Below, one piece after another: positions 31,413 through 35,102 of a stretch of 35,102 bases of DNA. Under the pieces are notes generated by a model, which did no database searches, was not told where the DNA came from, and worked only from the letters and a program-made list of their open reading frames with translations. The translations under genes were made by a program, and so were the position numbers. The stretch covers positions 1-35,102 of the IMG/VR virus record IMGVR_UViG_3300020455_000046, one strand, 5' to 3'. Position 1 is the first letter of the stretch. Every line of letters starts with the position of its first letter. The DNA comes from a virus.

Positions 31413-31664
31413 CTAGCCGTTTTTCCTGAACATCTGATCTCTTGCCGCGCCAGAACCACGGGCTATTGTTCCTACTCCACCCGCAGCCATACCTTTAGGT
31501 TTCATTTCGTCTGCCCTGACTGCACCACCTTTAGCGTATCCCTTGCTTTTCATTACAGGAACACCGCCCATAGCCATGCCTTTGGGCTTCATTGCCCTGC
31601 CGCCTTTCATCATGCCTTTGGTTTTTATCTTGCCGCCAGCCTTGTAACCTTTAGACTTCTTCAT
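31413..31664 (-). CDS. Lys/Gly/Met repeat protein, 83 aa
   Basis: The whole protein is made of short repeats related to M-K-P-K-G-M-A-x-G-G and K-S-K-G-Y-x-x-G-G (KGYKAGGKIKTKGMMKGG; AMKPKGMAMGGVPVMKSKGY). The ATG at 31664 has GAGG 6 nt upstream, better than a longer frame start. It overlaps the previous gene by 14 bases and abuts the portal gene. Basic, Gly-rich and probably disordered, it may bind DNA or membrane; no function is known to me. Confidence 0.78.
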   Translation of the reverse strand: MKKSKGYKAGGKIKTKGMMKGGRAMKPKGMAMGGVPVMKSKGYAKGGAVRADEMKPKGMAAGGVGTIARGSGAARDQMFRKNG

Positions 31665-32340
31665 CGTCAACCTCGGAATATAAGTTGTCAAATACCCTGT
31701 TTACATCCAGCGTGTAATCCAGATCAGATTTACTGTAATGGACATGCTGAGACGGTCTAAAATCAGGTGCGCCTTCTCCCATTTCAAACCAAGCGGGATG
31801 AGTTACCCTGACCCTATTGTTTGGTAACGCTATAATGTTCCCTGTCCATTTTCCTGCATCAAGCAGTTCCAGCACATGGGATTGTTTGTGCTGTGCAGGA
31901 TCATCACCAATTTCGGAATCGGTATAATCCACGGTAAAATAATACTTGGCGGGATAAAACTCACCATCAATCTTTGCCAACCAAGGACACGGTGTACATC
32001 TGTCCAGAACATATACTGCATGCGTCCTCGATGAACAGTCCCAAGGTTGTGCCGCCCATACAGGCATCGGTTCAGGCCACTCCTCAAAAGGGGTATCACC
32101 CACCAGTGCCGTAATTGGCATTCTTGCCCACATTGCCCCGCCATGAACATTGGGTTCATCGTTGTCGTAGGTTTCGGCACCAGTAAATATAATCTGAAAA
32201 CTCAGGCTCCTGCAGGGTATTGTGGTGACGGCTATTGCCATCGCATGCAGAAACTCGCCATGATACTGGTTGTGATTGTGGGTGTATTCCCTGCGTACCC
32301 AGCATTTAAAATGCGGTACGTTGCTTTGCAAAAAAGGCAT
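31651..32340 (-). CDS. conserved protein next to terL, His/Cys-containing, 229 aa
   Basis: I recall this protein beside terminase genes of marine phages but know no function. It has HNHNQYHGEFLHAMAIAVTT, later GGAMWARMPITALVGDTPFE, DCSSRTHAVYVLDRCTPCPW, and a C-terminal HPAWFEMGEGAPDFRPSQHV. The clustered His, and Cys in C-x11-C-x2-C arrangement, could bind metal. The ATG at 32340 is chosen over one 20 codons earlier because AAGGA lies just before it. It starts 13 bases after terL, so it may act with packaging. Confidence 0.78.
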   Translation of the reverse strand: MPFLQSNVPHFKCWVRREYTHNHNQYHGEFLHAMAIAVTTIPCRSLSFQIIFTGAETYDNDEPNVHGGAMWARMPITALVGDTPFEEWPEPMPVWAAQPWDCSSRTHAVYVLDRCTPCPWLAKIDGEFYPAKYYFTVDYTDSEIGDDPAQHKQSHVLELLDAGKWTGNIIALPNNRVRVTHPAWFEMGEGAPDFRPSQHVHYSKSDLDYTLDVNRVFDNLYSEVDDEEV

Positions 32341-32353
32341 AAGTTTCCTTATG

Positions 32354-33877
32354 TTAGTAGTATTGTGCTGTTTTCTGTAGAACAGGCTCCTCTTCTTCAT
32401 CTGAGTTAAGGCTTAAAAAGCCTCCCTGCCTGAAGCGTAGTAACGCCTGTGTAGAGGAATCTACGAGATCGTCATGCTCCCCAGAAGGGAAAGACGCAAA
32501 CTCCTGTATCACCTCTTCAGCAAAGCGGGTTTCTGGACACCAGACCACACCAGATGCAAACAGATCAGCCACTGCATTAACACGGGCGATCTTGTCATTA
32601 CCTCTTGAGGGGGTGTATTCAGAAACAGGAATGCCCATTGCCCTTAATTCAAAGATCAAGGGCATACCAGCAGCTTTGCCTTCTACAATAAAGGCATCAG
32701 GTTGCACATCGTTCCACATCTCATAAGCAACCTTCTTGAGTTCAGGGAACTCCAGACGATCCTTATAGGCATCGAGCAATATGATATTAGGGACAGTTGC
32801 CCCTTCTTCATCAGGAGAGTAGAACACTCCCCATGTGGTGCAGGCTGAATAGTCAGCCCGTTGTGTCTTGAGAAACGCTGTATCCCAAGACTGTATAACA
32901 AATTCGCAGTAAGGAGGATTATCCTTTTCCCAGATCTTCCACCACTCACGTTTTACTAATGCGCCCTCTTCCGAGGTCGGGTTTTGCTGATACTGTGCGC
33001 TCCACTTGGAAGACGGTAGTTCATTTTTAAGCGCGGTTAATTCCGCGAGGCTCCAGAACTCTGGCCACAGGGCTTTGCCTGAGGGCATAATTGCTGGAAA
33101 TTCTATAACTTCCCATTCATCCACGCCTTCGCGTTGAACGGAAGCCTTTATAATCTTTCCTGTCAGATCCCTCATATGCCATCGCGTCATCACAACAACA
33201 ATAGCACCACCGGGTTGTAATCGCTGTCGAGGGCCAGACGTATACCAGTCATAGGTGCGGTCAAATACCGCTGGGTCTGCGCTTTGTCCTTCCTGTTCGC
33301 TGTGAGGGTCATCGATAATAAGAAGGTCAGCACCCTTACCTGTTACTGCGCCACCAACCCCTATAGCAAAATACTCACCACCAAGATTGGTACTCCATCT
33401 CCCCGCAGCCTTGGAGTCAGCCCTTAACGACAGCTTGGGGAAAACCTTTTTGAAATCCTCGCTGTTAACAAGGTTTCTTACTTTCCGTCCAAACCCCACC
33501 GACAGTTCAGCGGTGTGTGCGGTCTGTATGATCTTTTTTTCTGGGTACTGACCCAGAAACCATGCTGGTAACAGGTAAGAAGCAAACTCGGACTTTGTAT
33601 GTCTTGGCGGCATGTTAACTATAAGCCGCTTGAGTTCACCTTTGGCAATCCTTTCAAAAGCATTAGCCATTATCGCGTGGTGCCTACCTTCTATAAAAGC
33701 AGGCCACATATATTGCACAAAACCAAGATAGGACTGTTGTGCCTTTTCTTTATTTTGTATTTCGTCCAGTTCTTCAAGAAGCCCTAAAACAGACTTCTGC
33801 TCTTCTGCAGGAAGGTTTTTAACATTCTTTAATAAACTAGGATCAATTGTTCCATGTGGAACATTTTTTTCAGACAT
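32354..33877 (-). CDS. terL: terminase large subunit
   Basis: A full-length packaging ATPase-nuclease (507 aa). The ATPase Walker A-like loop is MPPRHTKS (residues 89-96), Walker B is LLIIDD (185-190) with E194 following in DDPHSE, and a coupling motif is near VVVMTRWH (227-234). The RNase H-type nuclease has D332 (SWDTAF), E399 (FIVEG) and D469/D470 (HDDLVD). It drives genome translocation through the portal and cuts concatemers. GGGGG lies before the ATG. A promoter and terminator leader precede it, unusual for this gene. A hairpin lies within its first codons. Confidence 0.96.
   Translation of the reverse strand: MSEKNVPHGTIDPSLLKNVKNLPAEEQKSVLGLLEELDEIQNKEKAQQSYLGFVQYMWPAFIEGRHHAIMANAFERIAKGELKRLIVNMPPRHTKSEFASYLLPAWFLGQYPEKKIIQTAHTAELSVGFGRKVRNLVNSEDFKKVFPKLSLRADSKAAGRWSTNLGGEYFAIGVGGAVTGKGADLLIIDDPHSEQEGQSADPAVFDRTYDWYTSGPRQRLQPGGAIVVVMTRWHMRDLTGKIIKASVQREGVDEWEVIEFPAIMPSGKALWPEFWSLAELTALKNELPSSKWSAQYQQNPTSEEGALVKREWWKIWEKDNPPYCEFVIQSWDTAFLKTQRADYSACTTWGVFYSPDEEGATVPNIILLDAYKDRLEFPELKKVAYEMWNDVQPDAFIVEGKAAGMPLIFELRAMGIPVSEYTPSRGNDKIARVNAVADLFASGVVWCPETRFAEEVIQEFASFPSGEHDDLVDSSTQALLRFRQGGFLSLNSDEEEEPVLQKTAQYY
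33848..33870 (+). other. hairpin plus T-run inside terL start (plus-strand sense)
   Basis: TGTTCC-ATGT-GGAACA (33848-33863) followed by seven Ts (33864-33870) resembles a weak intrinsic terminator on the plus strand, antisense to terL codons 3-10. It may block antisense transcripts. It is also partly fixed by the coding sequence. Confidence 0.35.
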
Positions 33878-33886
33878 AGGTTCCCC

Positions 33887-33921
33887 CTAGGATTGTCCTA
33901 GCTAGGATTAACCTACTTAGG
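33887..33921. promoter_or_regulatory. CTAGG half-site array ahead of terL
   Basis: Between the terminator and the terL ribosome site are CTAGGA-TTG-TCCTAG (33887-33901, perfect inverted repeat), CCTAGCTAGG (33897-33906, perfect palindrome), CTAGGATTAACCTA (33902-33915) and CCTA-CT-TAGG (33912-33921). A further copy of the 18-base form, 16 of 18 identical, lies at 33982-33999. They look like operator half-sites or RNA hairpins controlling terL start. The function is inferred. Confidence 0.6.
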
Positions 33922-33924
33922 TAT

Positions 33925-33952
33925 AAAAAAAGGGATTGCACCAAGCAATCCC
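33925..33952 (-). terminator. intrinsic terminator in the terS-terL gap
   Basis: On the minus strand GGGATTGC-TTGGT-GCAATCCC (33952-33932) is followed by seven Ts (33931-33925). Stem and tract are textbook. It lies 48 bases before the terL start, downstream of terS and of the promoter at 34031-34060, so it can act as attenuator or as the end of a terS transcript. Confidence 0.92.
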
Positions 33953-33981
33953 GATGAGTTATATCAGTCTCCAGATATGCG

Positions 33982-33999
33982 CTAGCTAGGAATGACCTA
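33982..33999. repeat. second copy of CTAGCTAGGA-type repeat
   Basis: CTAGCTAGGAATGACCTA matches 33898-33915 at 16 of 18 bases. It sits between the promoter and the terminator, so the two copies flank the terminator hairpin. This could be an operator pair. Confidence 0.7.
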
Positions 34000-34030
34000 G
34001 ATCTAAACAGAACTACTTTTAGATTTTAGC

Positions 34031-34060
34031 ATTTTATTGCTGTTGACAAATCAATGTCAA
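34031..34060 (-). promoter_or_regulatory. sigma70-type promoter towards terL
   Basis: On the minus strand the -35 box is TTGACA (34060-34055), the spacer is 18 bases, and the -10 box is TAAAAT (34036-34031), five of six matching. The transcript would start near 34024 and meet the terminator at 33952 after about 75 bases. The -35 box is one arm of the inverted repeat TTGACA-N6-TGTCAA (34043-34060), which could be a repressor site. Confidence 0.75.
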
Positions 34061-34146
34061 GCATTTTTTTAGAAATTTTTTGAGGGTGCTGGGACTCCTG
34101 CCCGTTATCCTGATAAAAAAAGGGATGAGTAACATAGTGACATTAG

Positions 34147-34164
34147 TTAAATTAGGTAATTTAA
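34147..34164. promoter_or_regulatory. 18-bp operator-like palindrome
   Basis: TTAAATTA-GG-TAATTTAA is a perfect inverted repeat with a two-base centre, in the non-coding region between terS and terL. Its size and A-T content suit a repressor or an integration-host-factor-like site. No adjacent promoter is clear. Confidence 0.5.
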
Positions 34165-34195
34165 TGAGCAAAACTCTATATATAGATAGAGAGGT

Positions 34196-34222
34196 GGGTG
34201 CGGGCGAAAGGGGGGGATGGGG
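34196..34222 (+). other. putative G-quadruplex motif
   Basis: Four runs of three or more G (34196-34198, 34202-34204, 34210-34216, 34219-34222) with loops of three, five and two bases meet the usual G3+N1-7 rule on the plus strand. The surrounding DNA is otherwise A-T rich. It lies about 70 bases from the terS stop, in the terS-terL gap where a packaging site could be. Confidence 0.65.
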
Positions 34223-34292
34223 TCAGCTAGAAAATGATAGTAGAAAGCGAGAAAAAGACTGAAATCGTAAAAACTCCTGCAAAATCAACGAC

Positions 34293-34850
34293 TTAGTGTC
34301 TAGTCCCATCATCATCAGCCGATCCCGCTATAGTAGTCTCAGCCTCAAGACTGCTACCTTGCTGGTCACTGGCTACTGATAGCCTCCGTTCTAGTTCGAT
34401 CATGACATCCTGAGCCGTTCTATCGATTGTCTCAGTGTGTTGACGCTCAATAAATAAACCGTTCGCCTTGCCTAATAGCTCCGCACTTTTCAATCTCGCC
34501 ATTATATTGGGCGAAGTATCCGCACTGTCCATAGTGGAGCGGAGCATATCCAGAACCCGCTCAGAATCTGTTAGCTGTCTAGCTACCTGACTAGCCTGCA
34601 TTTTCTGACGCATTGCCGCAACATGCTCAGATTGCATTATGGCAACATTAGGGTTATCCGCTAGCTTTGCATAGAGCTTACAAGCTTCTACCCTTACCGC
34701 ATTCGATGACATTGTTTTAACGTCATAGGCATATCTATAAGCATCAGCTAGCGTCATAGGGCTACCAGTGTCATTATCGCCCACTACCGCCATTATGAAC
34801 GCTCGTTGCTTCTTGGTTAAACCTTGCTCTTTGACTCTTGACTCGCTCAT
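34293..34850 (-). CDS. terS: terminase small subunit
   Basis: The N-terminus LTKKQRAFIMAVVGDNDTGS, then LADAYRYAYDVKTMSSNAVR and VEACKLYAKLADNPNVAIMQ, matches the DNA-binding domain of phage terminase small subunits (helix-turn-helix region, then P-x-V). The middle is a coiled coil (VAAMRQKMQASQVARQLTDS) and the C-terminus an oligomerisation helix (DVMIELERRL) with an acidic tail. It would recognise the packaging site and regulate TerL. It precedes terL in the usual order but is separated by 415 bases of non-coding DNA. Confidence 0.9.
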   Translation of the reverse strand: MSESRVKEQGLTKKQRAFIMAVVGDNDTGSPMTLADAYRYAYDVKTMSSNAVRVEACKLYAKLADNPNVAIMQSEHVAAMRQKMQASQVARQLTDSERVLDMLRSTMDSADTSPNIMARLKSAELLGKANGLFIERQHTETIDRTAQDVMIELERRLSVASDQQGSSLEAETTIAGSADDDGTRH

Positions 34851-35102
34851 GACCTGCTATCCCTAATAGTTTCCGCTCTCATTACACTATATATAGCTAG
34901 AAGTCCAGTAAATACACCACAAATAGGCCATAAAGTGCTGATTTGCCGTTCTAGGTCACTTGTACCATTCGTAAGCTATTGATTTATAAGAAGTTTTTTA
35001 ACGAAAACTCCGTGACGCGATTTTAAGCACCTTACCCATGCCGTAGTATACCTTTTAATACTTTGTCACCATGAAGCTCTCAGGGCGTTATAGTGGCATA
35101 GT
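34851..35102. other. non-coding right end of window
   Basis: This 252-bp stretch has no convincing gene. It includes an A-T rich element (TATATATAG, near 34893-34900) and CTAG sites but no confident -35/-10 pair. It should contain the terS promoter and perhaps the boundary with the early genes outside the window. No tRNA or terminator was seen. Confidence 0.5.

Noticed and set aside
34043-34072. divergent plus-strand promoter using the TTGACA at 34043
   Set aside because: The -10 at the right spacing is TTTTTA or worse, and no plus-strand gene follows.
34108-34128. second terminator near the A-run at about 34114
   Set aside because: The A-run followed by GGGAT resembles the true terminator, but no complementary CCC arm is present, so no stem forms.
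34080-34262. 60-residue plus-strand reading frame in the terS-terL gap
   Set aside because: It begins at TTG, has no ribosome site, and its composition follows the G-rich and A-T rich DNA below it. A 32-residue inner version from an ATG has only a weak site.
34851-35102. confident terS promoter or tRNA at the right end
   Set aside because: A TATATATAG box exists but no -35 at proper distance, and no cloverleaf could be formed by eye.

Overview
The window is the morphogenesis (late) half of a tailed double-stranded DNA bacteriophage genome with a short-tail (podovirus) gene set. Every gene I accept lies on the minus strand, so transcription runs from the right end to the left. Diagnostic proteins are terminase small and large subunits, a P22 gp1-like portal, a scaffold-like protein, an HK97-fold major capsid protein, short-tail adaptors, a P22 gp10-like nozzle/stabilisation protein, T7 gp13-like proteins and very large internal (ejection) proteins. 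No sheath, tape measure or tail-tube gene is visible. Many products resemble proteins I remember from uncultured marine phage genomes; that placement is from memory and was not searched. A lipobox lipoprotein and alphaproteobacterial-looking membrane proteins suggest a Gram-negative marine host, but the host cannot be fixed from this sequence.

Layout, in transcription order. (1) 35.1-33.9 kb: terS, then a 415-bp non-coding stretch rich in signals (palindromes, a G-quadruplex motif, a sigma70-type promoter, an intrinsic terminator and CTAG repeats). (2) 33.9-29 kb: terL, a His/Cys-containing unknown, a Lys/Gly repeat protein and the portal. (3) 29-24.2 kb: a small unknown, a GroES-like co-chaperonin, scaffold, two head-region unknowns, the major capsid gene, then a 175-residue structural protein with an intrinsic terminator on each side. 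(4) 24.2-20 kb: small basic proteins (one with a histone-H1-like tail, one HNH-like), connector and adaptor proteins, and small virion proteins. (5) 20-14.7 kb: tail-fibre or receptor-contact genes with repeats, LamG-like and SPRY-like domains and a cupredoxin-like module, plus a tail assembly chaperone-like gene. (6) 14.7-10.6 kb: a lipoprotein, several tiny membrane proteins and two holin-like proteins, a staphylococcal-nuclease-like enzyme, four very basic small proteins and an M15 peptidase endolysin. (7) 10.6-0 kb: nozzle, small proteins, and five ejection or internal-core candidates, the last running off the left edge.

The operon is very tightly packed. Thirteen junctions are one-base TAATG or TGATG overlaps and at least six are four-base overlaps, so translational coupling probably sets much of the stoichiometry. 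The strongest regulatory signals are the promoter plus terminator leader ahead of terL and the two terminators around the gene after the capsid gene. No replication, recombination, integrase, tRNA or CRISPR features are present. The least expected items are the copper-ligand pattern in the 940-residue fibre, the set of about eight small Lys/Arg-rich proteins, the terS-terL intergenic region, and a glycine motif shared by two internal proteins.
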